DNA of 64,000 nucleotides from Mucilaginibacter sp. OK268. GTDB lineage: Bacteria > Bacteroidota > Bacteroidia > Sphingobacteriales > Sphingobacteriaceae. The stretch covers positions 496,001 through 560,000 of the forward strand of contig NZ_FNJV01000003.1 in the NCBI RefSeq assembly GCF_900103125.1, given 5' to 3'. The notes beneath the pieces were generated by a model that did not search any database, was not told the origin of the DNA, and saw nothing but the letters and a program-made list of their open reading frames with translations. This document shows positions 28,037 through 36,896 of the stretch, one piece after another. The translations under genes and the position numbers were made by a program. How positions within the stretch are numbered: the first letter of the stretch is position 1; each line of letters opens with the position of its first letter.

Positions 28037-29592
28037 TTTTGTTTTGCTAAACGATCATATAAAACATGGATCTTCTGATTTCTTAAAAGGTTTTCTTCGT
28101 CTATAGCCGATTGATAAAGAAAATCCTTATTAAGCGCAGTAAATTCATCGTTAAGCCTTTGCTCGTTAGATAAAAGTTTTTTGAGTTGAAGAATATACAA
28201 GGGTATTTTGTCACCCGAAAAGTCCGTGGAATTTATTTCAGCTTCGATCTTCATATAGGTAAGGTAATATATCCTGATGTCAGCCATCAAAAGATAGTGT
28301 CTGAACTCCTGCACACCTTTTACGGGCTGAAGTGATTTGAGCGCTCTCAGAACTTCGGTGGCGCTATCTAACAATTGCCCAACTGTAATTTCTTTGGAGG
28401 CTATCACCTTCCCATGAACAACATTGAATGGAGCAGAAAAAAGCGCTTTTGTAAACAGTTTTGATTTCGGGGAATCAAAGCCATAATGGCTGCTACAATA
28501 GCTTTCGATAAACTGATCATTACTCAGTTTTCCATCATCATTTAATGTCTGCAAATAGTAATCAACCAGCATATTAAAACCACTTAGCGGATATACATGC
28601 CGGATGGCGTACAGATCGATAAGTTCATCCTCAGATTCAAACAAAGATGAGTAAACACCGGAGGTTGACCATGAGGTCATCACGATACCTTTGTACCCTA
28701 AATGTCTTGATAAGGGAATAAAATCCCTGATATTATTAAAATGTTTTTGCCAATCGGTTAAAAAATAATTATCAGGGTAGCTCCTTATTGCCGGTGAGCC
28801 CCATATTTCATATCCCGATTTTAATAATTTGGAATGATCGCCAAAACGGTTTACATCCCAGCCATAATTCCAATCAATAAAAATGGTTTCTTTGGGTAGT
28901 AGATTGATATAATCGGGGTATTTCAAAGCAATATCGGCCCACACTATTGGCCTCTTACCCAAGCCAACCACTATGTCACATAACATTTTAATGTGATCGA
29001 AATATAATCTGGACAATCCTATCTCTGCTGCCCTTTTCTTACACTTTTCGCAATGTCCTAATAAATAAGTTTCGTCGCCACCGATGTGTATATAAGGCGA
29101 ATTATGGGTTGAAACAAGGTCTGTATAAAGCGCTGTAAATAATTTTTTATTTAACTCAGGCTCGCTGGGGCATACCTGGCTAAAATCTTTCTGGTCTTCC
29201 CGCAATGCGGCGTATTTATAGTTCCTTAAAATATACTCTACATGGCCAAAGCTTTGTTGCAGTGGAATAACCTGTATATGAAGTGATTTACAATAGCCGA
29301 TGAATTCAGCTATCTCCTGCCTGGAATAAGCATACCTGTTTGCGATCAACGGTTCCCTCACAAAGGGGTAACTACCCTCCCATTCCATGATAATAGTATT
29401 GATACCTTTTGTACTTAAATTAAGAACAAACTTTTTTAATGCTGGCAATTTCATCACCTGTATCCGCATATCCAGATGAAAACCCTTTATGGCAATTGAA
29501 TCAGCTGGCTGTGACTTTACGGCTGATGCGGACAGGCTTAGCCCTATAAGCAATAGCATTAGCCATAATCTATTTTGTAAATAAGCTTTCAT
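28033..29592 (-). CDS. GH20-type beta-N-acetylhexosaminidase, divergent short form
   Basis: A 519-residue exported protein; the signal peptide ends near SAVKSQ (about 27). It has a GH20 barrel without the usual N-terminal GH20b domain: the barrel starts at KGFHLDMR (36-43), and IHIGGDETYLLG carries the catalytic pair Asp173-Glu174. It is followed by HCEKC (180-184), two cysteines seen in a bacterial GH20 subgroup. WADIALKYPD and WNYGWDVNR line the later barrel. The C-terminal ~150 residues are helical. It resembles hexosaminidase-D-like enzymes more than chitobiases. It is the first gene of the unit 29592-25801, and a very long palindrome covering the operator lies 29 bases upstream of its ATG. 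Confidence 0.85.
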   Translation of the reverse strand: MKAYLQNRLWLMLLLIGLSLSASAVKSQPADSIAIKGFHLDMRIQVMKLPALKKFVLNLSTKGINTIIMEWEGSYPFVREPLIANRYAYSRQEIAEFIGYCKSLHIQVIPLQQSFGHVEYILRNYKYAALREDQKDFSQVCPSEPELNKKLFTALYTDLVSTHNSPYIHIGGDETYLLGHCEKCKKRAAEIGLSRLYFDHIKMLCDIVVGLGKRPIVWADIALKYPDYINLLPKETIFIDWNYGWDVNRFGDHSKLLKSGYEIWGSPAIRSYPDNYFLTDWQKHFNNIRDFIPLSRHLGYKGIVMTSWSTSGVYSSLFESEDELIDLYAIRHVYPLSGFNMLVDYYLQTLNDDGKLSNDQFIESYCSSHYGFDSPKSKLFTKALFSAPFNVVHGKVIASKEITVGQLLDSATEVLRALKSLQPVKGVQEFRHYLLMADIRIYYLTYMKIEAEINSTDFSGDKIPLYILQLKKLLSNEQRLNDEFTALNKDFLYQSAIDEENLLRNQKIHVLYDRLAKQK

Positions 29593-29620
29593 AAACTTTG
29601 AAGATATTTTACTTACTATA

Positions 29621-29656
29621 TTATTGTCATTCGTGTGCGTACACGAATGACAATAA
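29621..29656. promoter_or_regulatory. LacI-type operator within an extended palindrome, GH20 unit
   Basis: The core ttcgtgtgcgtacacgaa (29630-29647) is one base off a perfect palindrome. It is embedded in 16-base perfect arms (29621-29636 and 29641-29656). The length also allows an RNA hairpin in the leader of the GH20 unit. Confidence 0.7.
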
Positions 29657-29678
29657 TAAGCATTTTATTTGCAGTTTG

Positions 29679-29704
29679 TTTTATCGAAACGAGGTTCGAT
29701 AAAA
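29679..29704 (-). terminator. Possible weak terminator behind susD (pair 3)
   Basis: A 10-bp perfect stem (TTTTATCGAA 29679-29688 with TTCGATAAAA 29695-29704, 6-base loop) lies 39 bases past the susD stop. No clean T-run follows on the minus strand, so termination would be partial at best. Confidence 0.35.
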
Positions 29705-29742
29705 AATTTAATCTTTACAGATCATATTGTAATTCCGATAAA

Positions 29743-31377
29743 TCAATAGCCGGGATTTTGCTCTAATTTAGCGTCTTTGTTCAGATCAATTTCAGACTGG
29801 GGAATGGGCAAAAGCAGGTTTCTTGATGAAATACCAGCGATCTTTAGTCCCCTGCCTGTAACCCTTTGCAGCAATGTCCCGGTGCGCATTAAGGTCATCC
29901 GGCGGTTTTCTTCCGCGATCAGTTCCCTCGCCCTTTCATCCAGGATAAAATCCATCGTTATCATCCCCGCATTTACGGTAGCAGCCTTTGCCCTCGCCCT
30001 TAATACATTAATAGTTTCTGCAGCGCCACCTTTATTGCCTTGTTTAAACTGGGCCTCGGCTTTTAGTAAATATGTTTCACCTAAGCGCATAATGATAAAA
30101 TCCTTGATCATACTGCTACCGAAGGTATCATTCGGGTCAAACTGATCCCATTTATTGGTTTTGGGAACAATATTTCTGTTGGTGTCAATTCCCGGCCCGG
30201 CTACAAGCTGACCATAATTTGGCGAAGAGGGATCATTGTAATAATATTTTCTGCGCAGGTTATATTTTGAATTACGCATATCATTTGCTCCGTACAGGTT
30301 TAAAACAAAATAGGTTAAAGCCATTCGGCTGATGCCTCTTCCTCCTAAAGTATCGCATAAGAACATGCCCGGTGTATTGTAATATCTGCTGCCCCAAACC
30401 CTGCGGTGCTGGGAACCCAAAAATCTGTAACCAGGAAATTTAGACTGCAGATCCGGACCCGCACCATTTGGTACTGATGCCGGGTTTTCGGTCTCCTCCA
30501 CCCAGATGGCCTCTTTATTACCCTGACTTCTTCTTTGATTGCCGTATATGAACATATCTGCAAAAGGGTCACCAGGCTGGGATGCCTTAACGCCGTAGCG
30601 CTCGGTTATCAGGCTAAAATCGCCGCTGTTAATAATGGTATTACATTCTGCCTCTGCTTCGGCATCTTTACCGCCAATTCTTAAATATGCTTCGGCGAGC
30701 AACTGGGAAGCCATAGATTTGTTAGGAAGCGATTGCGCAACCAACTGATCGATAGCAGGTGCGTTTTCTTTTGCAAAAGAGAGATCGGCCACAATCAAAT
30801 CATTAATGTCCTTTATCGGTGCGCGAACAAAATCAGTTTTAGGTGCGGTTAAAGGTTTTGTAATCAAGGGCACACTTCCGTATAATGTAACCAGGTAATT
30901 ATAAGCCAATGCCCTGTAAAACATGGACTGTGCTTTGATCTTGTTTCTGAAGTTTGCGCCCAGCTTTATGGCAGGATTATCAATATTAGCAATAACCACG
31001 TTGGAGTTATTGATGATATTATAGGCCCATTTCCAGACAAACGCTGCAGCACCGTTAGCCGAATTTAACTTTTCATAATTTGTATAAGGAATCGATACGG
31101 GATCAAGGTCATCAGGTGCCTTATTATAGGCAACATCGGTTCCCATTTGCCATACGCATAAAAATCCCTGGTTACCATTATTATCTTCATTCATAGTATT
31201 CCAGAGCGAGTACTGGCTTTGTAAACCTACAATACCAGCTTCAAATGCAAGAGAATCATTTAAAGCCTCGGGAGTAAACTTTGAGTAGACATTCTCTTTT
31301 AGAAAATCTTTTTTGCATGCCGTAAGCATACAAATTGTTGCGGCGACAATTGCCAATAATATTTTATGATTTTTCAT
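29743..31377 (-). CDS. SusD/RagB-family outer-membrane lipoprotein (pair 3, amino-sugar locus)
   Basis: A 544-residue surface lipoprotein with a perfect lipobox (LTAC, Cys21). SusD-like N-terminal features include NIINNSNVVIANID and FYRALAYNYLVTLYG; the C-terminal domain has IMRLGETYLLKAEAQFKQG, FILDERARELIAEENRR and the ending LLPIPQSEI and LEQNPGY. It starts 10 bases behind its susC. The neighbours are GH20 enzymes and nag genes, so it probably binds a GlcNAc-containing oligosaccharide, such as a chitin or host-glycan fragment; that is inferred from context only. Confidence 0.94.
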   Translation of the reverse strand: MKNHKILLAIVAATICMLTACKKDFLKENVYSKFTPEALNDSLAFEAGIVGLQSQYSLWNTMNEDNNGNQGFLCVWQMGTDVAYNKAPDDLDPVSIPYTNYEKLNSANGAAAFVWKWAYNIINNSNVVIANIDNPAIKLGANFRNKIKAQSMFYRALAYNYLVTLYGSVPLITKPLTAPKTDFVRAPIKDINDLIVADLSFAKENAPAIDQLVAQSLPNKSMASQLLAEAYLRIGGKDAEAEAECNTIINSGDFSLITERYGVKASQPGDPFADMFIYGNQRRSQGNKEAIWVEETENPASVPNGAGPDLQSKFPGYRFLGSQHRRVWGSRYYNTPGMFLCDTLGGRGISRMALTYFVLNLYGANDMRNSKYNLRRKYYYNDPSSPNYGQLVAGPGIDTNRNIVPKTNKWDQFDPNDTFGSSMIKDFIIMRLGETYLLKAEAQFKQGNKGGAAETINVLRARAKAATVNAGMITMDFILDERARELIAEENRRMTLMRTGTLLQRVTGRGLKIAGISSRNLLLPIPQSEIDLNKDAKLEQNPGY

Positions 31378-31387
31378 TGGATTTTAA

Positions 31388-34300
31388 TTAACGGAGTGTA
31401 ATATTAGCGCCTAAAATAAATGTACGGACCAATGGATAGTTACCTTCCGTATTGCCGGTAATGCCATAACCCACTTCAGGATCCCAGCCATACCATTTGG
31501 TGAATGTTGCCAGGTTTCTTCCGCTCAGGTAAACCGTAAGCCCGCCAAGCTTCAATTTGTCGAGCAATGTTTTGGGCATGCTGTAACTTAAGGTCACATC
31601 TTTTATCCGGGTATAGCTTGCATCTTCGGGATAGCCATAATTCAAATAGTTAACATAAGTAAGCTTAGGCCTGGTATCGCTTTGATTTGTGGCAGTCCAA
31701 TAACCCAAGCCACTGGGTAGGTTTTGCCTTCCGCCGAAATCCTTAAAGTTGATCACATCATTATTTTTTGTAACTCCCTGAACGGTTTGGATAAAGATAT
31801 TGAGGTGGAAGTTTTTATAATGAAAGGTATTGGTTATACCTCCGGTCCATTTTGGAATTTCCTGCCCGATGATGGTCTGATCTTTACCATCCGAGGTAAT
31901 TGTTTTACTCCCGTCAAGGTCGGCAAATTTCAGGTCGCCGGGTGTAGCATTCGGGTCCTGGTTTGCCGGATTTTCTCCAACTTTCCATACCCCCTGCAGT
32001 TTATAGTCATAAACAATATTAACCGGGTGCCCTATAAAAAAACGGTTCCCTATATCGTCTTTCTTATCGCCATACAGATCAACTATCTTATTGTTATTGG
32101 TAGAAAAATTCAAATTAGTTTCCCACTTAAAATTATCACCAACAATATTTTGCGTTCTAAGCGATATCTCCAGTCCCTGATTGGAAACCTTACCCACGTT
32201 AGTAACTACCTGCGAGTAACCCGTTGCTGACGGTAAGGCCCGATATAAGACCAGATTTTTGGTTCGGGTATTGTAGGTTTCAATTGTACCGGTAATCCTG
32301 TTATTCAGAATGGTAAAGTCGATACCTATATTGCTGCCATAGGTACTTTCCCATTTCAAATCTTTATTACCCAGGATGTCGGCAATTACACCAGTTGTTG
32401 GATGGCCGTTAGACGGAATGGAAATGGTTGTGAATGTGGAGATAGTAGATGTAGGGTCGACCGCTGACTGATTACCGGATAAGCCGTAAGAACCACGTAG
32501 TTTCAGATTATTGATAAAGCTTACGTTTTTCATAAAGCTTTCATTACTGATATTCCAGCCGAGAGCAACCGATGGGAACAAACCATATTTGCTGGTATTA
32601 GCGCCAAATGCGGAATATCCATCCCGTCTTGCTGTAGCCGTAAATAAGTACTTGCCGTCATAATTATAATTAACCCTTAGCATTTGCGAAACCATTTGAG
32701 TGGAAATAGCTTCTGACGATGCCGATATGGTATTAGCCCCCTGCAGGTTATTAAACTCTAAGGCGTCATTAATAAAACCCGATGCGTTTATTGTGGAGGA
32801 GAACAATTTATTTTCCTGGGCACTGTATAACCCTGTAAAATCGATGTGATTTTTATTCCAGTTTTTCTCGTATGACAATATATTTTCAACTATCCATTTT
32901 TTGCTTTCGCTGTTCACTACTGCCGCGGTACCTCCAGCAATATCACCGGCAAGTCTTCCCTGGTAATTCTGAAACAGCGTGGGCGTATAGGTGTAACCAG
33001 CGTTAATACGATATTTGAAATCTTTAAAAGGCTTTAATTCAACGTAAACATTGGTTATAACATTCTGGCGCCTGCTATTCCTGTCGTTAAGCGTGCCCAA
33101 CATCGGGCTCTGAATGGCTTGCTCTCCCTCCATCGGAAAAATAGCGTAAGTACCGTCCGGGTTTTTAAATCTTCCGTAAGGGCTTACATCAGATGCCAGT
33201 GTTAAGCTGGCCCTTCCTCCGTCAGAGTTATTGCTAACCAGGTTGAGGTTTACACCAGCGCTTAAATAACTGGTTATTTTAGCATCAATGTTTGACCTAA
33301 TACTTGCCCTCTTATTCTGGTAACCTAATAGCACCCCCTTCTCGCTAAAATAATCTCCGGAAATGTAATATTTAACATCTTCGTTACCGCCCGATATACT
33401 CAGGGTATGATCCTGGATAAATCCCTGCTGCTGGATCTCTTTCAACCAATCGGTGGTTATACCAGCAGCATAATTCTGTTGCTCATACAGGTTGGGCACA
33501 GCGAAATCATTAGTCACCCCGGCTTGTTCTTTCCAGTCGGCATACTTTTTAACGTACTCCGCTGGCCCCATTGGTTTTAAGGTGTGTGCAAAGTTTTCAA
33601 AGCCAGCATAGGTATTAAAATTGATAGCGGCCTTACCCGTCTTGCCACGCTTGGTAGTGATCAATATAACACCATTTGCACCCCTGGTACCATAAATTGC
33701 GGTAGCCGATACATCTTTTAAAACATCTACAGAAGCAACATCAGAGGTACTGATATCGCTCAGTGAACCATTTTCAAAGGGGATACCATCAATCACGATC
33801 AGGGGTGCTGTTTGTCCGTTGATGGTATTAACCCCACGAACCAGTACCGAAGGTGACTCACCAGGAACAGCGGTACCTGTGGATATATTTACACCGGCAA
33901 CGGCTCCTTGCATGGCTTGCAATACATCACCAACAGGGAGTTGCGATAATCTGTCTTTGGGAAGCGATGAAACCGAACCTGTTACATCAGACCGTTTGGC
34001 GGTACCGTAACCAACAACCACAACCTCGCTGAGGGCTCTATTAACCGAAGTCATGCTGATCTGCATCATCTGGTCAAAATTGGCCCTTACTTCTACGGGC
34101 TTGTATCCAATACTGCTAATCTCAAGAATAGCGTCATTGGGGACATCGATCTTGAACATACCCTGCGCATCAGAAATTGTACCGGTCGAAGCATTTTTTA
34201 CTTTTACCGAAGCACCAACCACCGCCTCTTTAGTCACATTATCGGTTAGCTTTCCTGTGAGCGTTTTGTGCTGCGCGAAAGCCTGGGAGCTTATAAAAAC

Positions 34301-34444
34301 GGTCAGCATTAGAATCAGGGTTTTGAGTACCCCCCTGAAGGAAAATCCATAACAACAAAAAGTAATTGTTGTTGGCTTTACTGGTTTAGGCAGTCGCTTA
34401 AACTCAATTAAAGAAAAAGTACTGGGAGGTCGTTGTTTGATCAT
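31388..34444 (-). CDS. SusC/RagA-family TonB-dependent transporter without STN domain (pair 3)
   Basis: A 1018-residue transporter. A long N-terminus with a hydrophobic export segment ending near SSQAFAQ (about 57) is followed directly by a carboxypeptidase-regulatory-like domain (about 60-140). The plug (about 145-265) has SEVVVVGYGTAKRSDV and DVSATAIYGTRGANGVILITT, and the barrel follows. Unlike the two other SusC proteins here it has no STN domain and no sigma/FecR genes beside it, which fits control by the LacI-type operators upstream. It should import large amino-sugar oligosaccharides with the SusD encoded 10 bases downstream. The signal region is unusually long; a later start is possible but no better candidate Met is present. 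Confidence 0.94.
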   Translation of the reverse strand: MIKQRPPSTFSLIEFKRLPKPVKPTTITFCCYGFSFRGVLKTLILMLTVFISSQAFAQHKTLTGKLTDNVTKEAVVGASVKVKNASTGTISDAQGMFKIDVPNDAILEISSIGYKPVEVRANFDQMMQISMTSVNRALSEVVVVGYGTAKRSDVTGSVSSLPKDRLSQLPVGDVLQAMQGAVAGVNISTGTAVPGESPSVLVRGVNTINGQTAPLIVIDGIPFENGSLSDISTSDVASVDVLKDVSATAIYGTRGANGVILITTKRGKTGKAAINFNTYAGFENFAHTLKPMGPAEYVKKYADWKEQAGVTNDFAVPNLYEQQNYAAGITTDWLKEIQQQGFIQDHTLSISGGNEDVKYYISGDYFSEKGVLLGYQNKRASIRSNIDAKITSYLSAGVNLNLVSNNSDGGRASLTLASDVSPYGRFKNPDGTYAIFPMEGEQAIQSPMLGTLNDRNSRRQNVITNVYVELKPFKDFKYRINAGYTYTPTLFQNYQGRLAGDIAGGTAAVVNSESKKWIVENILSYEKNWNKNHIDFTGLYSAQENKLFSSTINASGFINDALEFNNLQGANTISASSEAISTQMVSQMLRVNYNYDGKYLFTATARRDGYSAFGANTSKYGLFPSVALGWNISNESFMKNVSFINNLKLRGSYGLSGNQSAVDPTSTISTFTTISIPSNGHPTTGVIADILGNKDLKWESTYGSNIGIDFTILNNRITGTIETYNTRTKNLVLYRALPSATGYSQVVTNVGKVSNQGLEISLRTQNIVGDNFKWETNLNFSTNNNKIVDLYGDKKDDIGNRFFIGHPVNIVYDYKLQGVWKVGENPANQDPNATPGDLKFADLDGSKTITSDGKDQTIIGQEIPKWTGGITNTFHYKNFHLNIFIQTVQGVTKNNDVINFKDFGGRQNLPSGLGYWTATNQSDTRPKLTYVNYLNYGYPEDASYTRIKDVTLSYSMPKTLLDKLKLGGLTVYLSGRNLATFTKWYGWDPEVGYGITGNTEGNYPLVRTFILGANITLR

Positions 34445-34548
34445 AGCTTAATTGATTAGGTTAATTTATTAGGATATTGATTTTCCTTTACATGCTGATT
34501 AAAACCTGCAGTCTCATCCGTTGATCACGTTCCCTTATTTTCTTGTAA

Positions 34549-34575
34549 AGGATCGCCTTAGTTAAAGGCGATCCT
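34549..34575 (-). promoter_or_regulatory. Leader hairpin upstream of susC (pair 3)
   Basis: A perfect 11-bp inverted repeat (AGGATCGCCTT 34549-34559 with AAGGCGATCCT 34565-34575, 5-base loop) would lie early in the susC transcript, about 105 bases before the start codon. The short TT after it is too weak to call a terminator; an attenuator or a stabilising leader structure is possible. Confidence 0.55.
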
Positions 34576-34597
34576 GCTTAATCAGAAAAAATAATAT

Positions 34598-34615
34598 ATC
34601 GTTAACGTACACATT
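34598..34615. promoter_or_regulatory. LacI-type operator, susC proximal copy
   Basis: The sequence atcgttaacgtacacatt keeps the right half ACGTACAC of the consensus with a degenerate left half. It repeats the copy at 34619-34636 exactly 21 bases away, two helical turns, which suits cooperative binding. Confidence 0.6.
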
Positions 34616-34618
34616 TGT

Positions 34619-34636
34619 ATCGTTAACGTACACGTT
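34619..34636. promoter_or_regulatory. LacI-type operator, susC distal copy
   Basis: The sequence atcgttaacgtacacgtt lies just downstream of the predicted -7 box (34641-34648), where bound repressor would block transcription start. Confidence 0.65.
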
Positions 34637-34640
34637 AAAA

Positions 34641-34670
34641 CAAATATATACACTTATGTTAATTATCCAA
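34641..34670 (-). promoter_or_regulatory. Predicted promoter of susC-susD (pair 3)
   Basis: On the minus strand TTG (34670-34668), 19 bases, then TATATTTG (34648-34641), an exact match to TAnnTTTG. Two operators follow immediately. Confidence 0.65.
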
Positions 34671-34802
34671 ATTTCTTTGTTGCTTTTTTTTACAATATTT
34701 TGAGATGTCCGTCTTGGATTGGCAATGGATAGATTTAGTGCCTTTCAAGTACCCTGGATGGTTATGAATTTTTAAAATACCAAGGGAAATATTGATAAAC
34801 CT

Positions 34803-34850
34803 GATTAAACCAAAAAAGAGAAGGTATACCTTCTCTTTTTTGGTTTAATC
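34803..34850. terminator. Perfect 48-base palindrome, terminator of nagP-nagA-nagB
   Basis: Two 24-base arms meet at 34826/34827 without a spacer. Each arm has a six-A or six-T run and a GAGAAGGTA type stem. It lies 39 bases past the nagB stop and can fold in either direction. Confidence 0.75.
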
Positions 34851-34889
34851 AACAAATCCTTATAATCTACGGCTATGACAGAGGATTAT

Positions 34890-35651
34890 TTAAAGCAGGC
34901 TGTAACTATCGTTATCAACAAAGAGTATAGCATTCTCATGTGTTTTCAATATCGTCGAAGGAAAAATTTCAGATACGGGCTGCACTAATGTGTGTTGTAT
35001 TGCTGTCGCTTTATTGACTCCCGGAACCATGCAAAACAAGTGAGTTCCTTTCATTAAAGCAGGTATAGTCAACGTCACTGCGTATTCTGGCACGTGAGCC
35101 AGAGTATCAAAGCAACCGTCATTAACTTGCTGTTGCCTGCAGGCCAGATCAAGCTGAACTATTTTTACCAATTCCGGATCATTAAAATTTGCCACATGTG
35201 GATCATTAAAAGCGATGTGGGTATTCTCCCCTATTCCCATACATACAATATCGGTCGGGTTATTGATTAGCAAGCGAGAATATCGCTCGCATTCGGTTTT
35301 AACATGAAGTAAATCTCCATTAATATAATTTACCGATGCGAAAGGAACGCGATCAAAAAGCTTTTCCTTAAGAAAACTGCTAAACAACTCCGGAGCTCCC
35401 GCTGGCAAGCCTACGTATTCATCCATATGAAACGCATTTATTTTCGCCCATTCAATACTTTTATCGCTGGCCAAAGCATTTAAAAATTCATTTTGTGAAG
35501 GAGCGGCAGCAAAAACTATGTTGATAACCGGCTTATCAATCAGTAATTGTTTAATCTTTTCGCTTACCATTTTGGCCGCTGTTTCGCCAAGGGATGTCCT
35601 GTTTTCAAAAACCAGCACTTCGAGTTTTTCTTTTTTTATAATTTGCTGCAT
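34890..35651 (-). CDS. nagB: Glucosamine-6-phosphate deaminase family protein
   Basis: A 253-residue cytoplasmic enzyme expected to convert glucosamine 6-phosphate to fructose 6-phosphate and ammonia. FHMDEYVG carries the proton-transfer Asp77, and GIGENTHIAFNDP (139-151) corresponds to the E. coli loop GVGNDGHIAFNEP. Asn143 and Asp150 stand where E. coli has Asp141 and Glu148, and Thr144 where Gly is usual. A subgroup with GENGHIAFNDP is known to me, so two of the three changes look like a family variant, but the Thr is less common. It is the last gene of nagP-nagA-nagB, 32 bases behind nagA, and is followed by a strong palindromic terminator. The context makes a deaminase role very likely. 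Confidence 0.85.
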   Translation of the reverse strand: MQQIIKKEKLEVLVFENRTSLGETAAKMVSEKIKQLLIDKPVINIVFAAAPSQNEFLNALASDKSIEWAKINAFHMDEYVGLPAGAPELFSSFLKEKLFDRVPFASVNYINGDLLHVKTECERYSRLLINNPTDIVCMGIGENTHIAFNDPHVANFNDPELVKIVQLDLACRQQQVNDGCFDTLAHVPEYAVTLTIPALMKGTHLFCMVPGVNKATAIQHTLVQPVSEIFPSTILKTHENAILFVDNDSYSLL

Positions 35652-35683
35652 TTGTATTGCTTATTTCAGGATAGGTTTAATAT

Positions 35684-36880
35684 CTATTTTATATTGCTGG
35701 TATAAACTACTTTGCCTCCAATAATGGTTTTACAGAGGTTGATCTGCTCATCAAAGAGCACCAGGTCGGCATCTTTTCCAAGCTCAATAGATCCTTTTCG
35801 GTCATCTGCCCCCATTATTTTAGCAGGCGTAGCGGTCATCATAGTTATGGCATCAATCAAAGGCACATCGGCAAGTCTGACCATGTTTTTTACCAATTGG
35901 ATAGTTGTGGCTACACTTCCGGCAAATGCGCTTCTGTCAGGTAATTTCGCTACATTATCTTCCACAATCACCTTCAAACCATTTTTGAGATCACCAAGAA
36001 TGCTTTCTCCTGGCGGCATGCCGGCAGCCCTCATCGCGTCGGTTATCAGGGCTATTTTATCAGGGCCTTTGATCTTATAAACCAACTTGAGCAAAGCTGG
36101 AGGTAAGTGTACTCCATCAGCAATTATCTCCACGGTCATATTATCCAGCAGGTAACCAGCCTCTATAACACCCGCATATCTGAAAGCATTACGCCGGGAT
36201 ACACCCGACATGCAAGAATAGAAATGGGTAATATGAGTGTAACCATTCTCATAAGCCTCTAAAGCCTCTTCATATATGGCATTGGTATGTGCAATAGACG
36301 GCAGTATACCCTTTGATCTAAGGTATCTGCCAAATTCCAGGGCTCCTTTTAATTCAGGGGCCGCACTCCAGCGCTTTACAATGGATGATCGTTGTAAGAC
36401 ATCTTTGTATTCATCAGGGTCTGGCAATCGTATAAACCTTGGGTCCTGCGCGCCGCGTTGATCCATTGCAAAGTACGGCCCCTCAATATGCATACCTAAA
36501 TAGTTCGCCCCCAAAACGTTTAATTTTTCCGACTCTTCATACAAGCTCAATGTTTTAAACAATGCCTCTGGTTCGCAGCTTAACGTAGTTGGTGTGAATG
36601 AAGTTGTTCCGTGACTTGCATGTAATTTTGCAATTTCCAGGTAAGCCGTAACCGTATTATCCATAAAATCGTGGCCGCCACCACCGTGTACATGAATATC
36701 AATAAACCCAGGAGAAAGGTATTTCCCGCCAGCGTCAATTACCGTATCGCTTTCCGTATCTATATTATTTTCAGCAATAGCGGTTATCTTACCATGATTA
36801 ATCAATAAGCTTCCGTTTTTAAGGATCCGGCCGGGTGTTATAATTTTTGCATTAATGATTTTCAAACTTGAAGAATTCAT
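35684..36880 (-). CDS. nagA: N-acetylglucosamine-6-phosphate deacetylase
   Basis: A 398-residue amidohydrolase that removes acetate from GlcNAc-6-phosphate. The ATG at 36880 (MNSSSLKIINAK) is chosen because the open frame upstream overlaps nagP by over 100 bases with unlike sequence. From that start, IDIHVHGGGGHDF gives His63 and His65. Glu133 lies in HIEGPY, His198 in SIAHTN, His219 in HITHFYSCM and catalytic Asp281 in LITDAMRAAG. Met-type metal sites are all present, so it should be active. It follows nagP after 16 bases and precedes nagB by 32. Regulation is presumably from the operator upstream of nagP. Confidence 0.95.
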   Translation of the reverse strand: MNSSSLKIINAKIITPGRILKNGSLLINHGKITAIAENNIDTESDTVIDAGGKYLSPGFIDIHVHGGGGHDFMDNTVTAYLEIAKLHASHGTTSFTPTTLSCEPEALFKTLSLYEESEKLNVLGANYLGMHIEGPYFAMDQRGAQDPRFIRLPDPDEYKDVLQRSSIVKRWSAAPELKGALEFGRYLRSKGILPSIAHTNAIYEEALEAYENGYTHITHFYSCMSGVSRRNAFRYAGVIEAGYLLDNMTVEIIADGVHLPPALLKLVYKIKGPDKIALITDAMRAAGMPPGESILGDLKNGLKVIVEDNVAKLPDRSAFAGSVATTIQLVKNMVRLADVPLIDAITMMTATPAKIMGADDRKGSIELGKDADLVLFDEQINLCKTIIGGKVVYTSNIK

Positions 36881-36896
36881 TTTTGAGTTGTTTATA

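Larger units (their letters stand above)
34445..34889. other. Control region between susC (pair 3) and nagB, 445 bases
   Basis: From right to left it holds the nagB terminator palindrome (34803-34850), the susC promoter (34641-34670), two tandem operators (34598-34636) and a leader hairpin (34549-34575). No ORF was found in it. Confidence 0.75.

Noticed and set aside
31724..32230. 168-codon plus-strand frame
   Set aside because: It is fully antisense to the SusC barrel region and resembles no protein.
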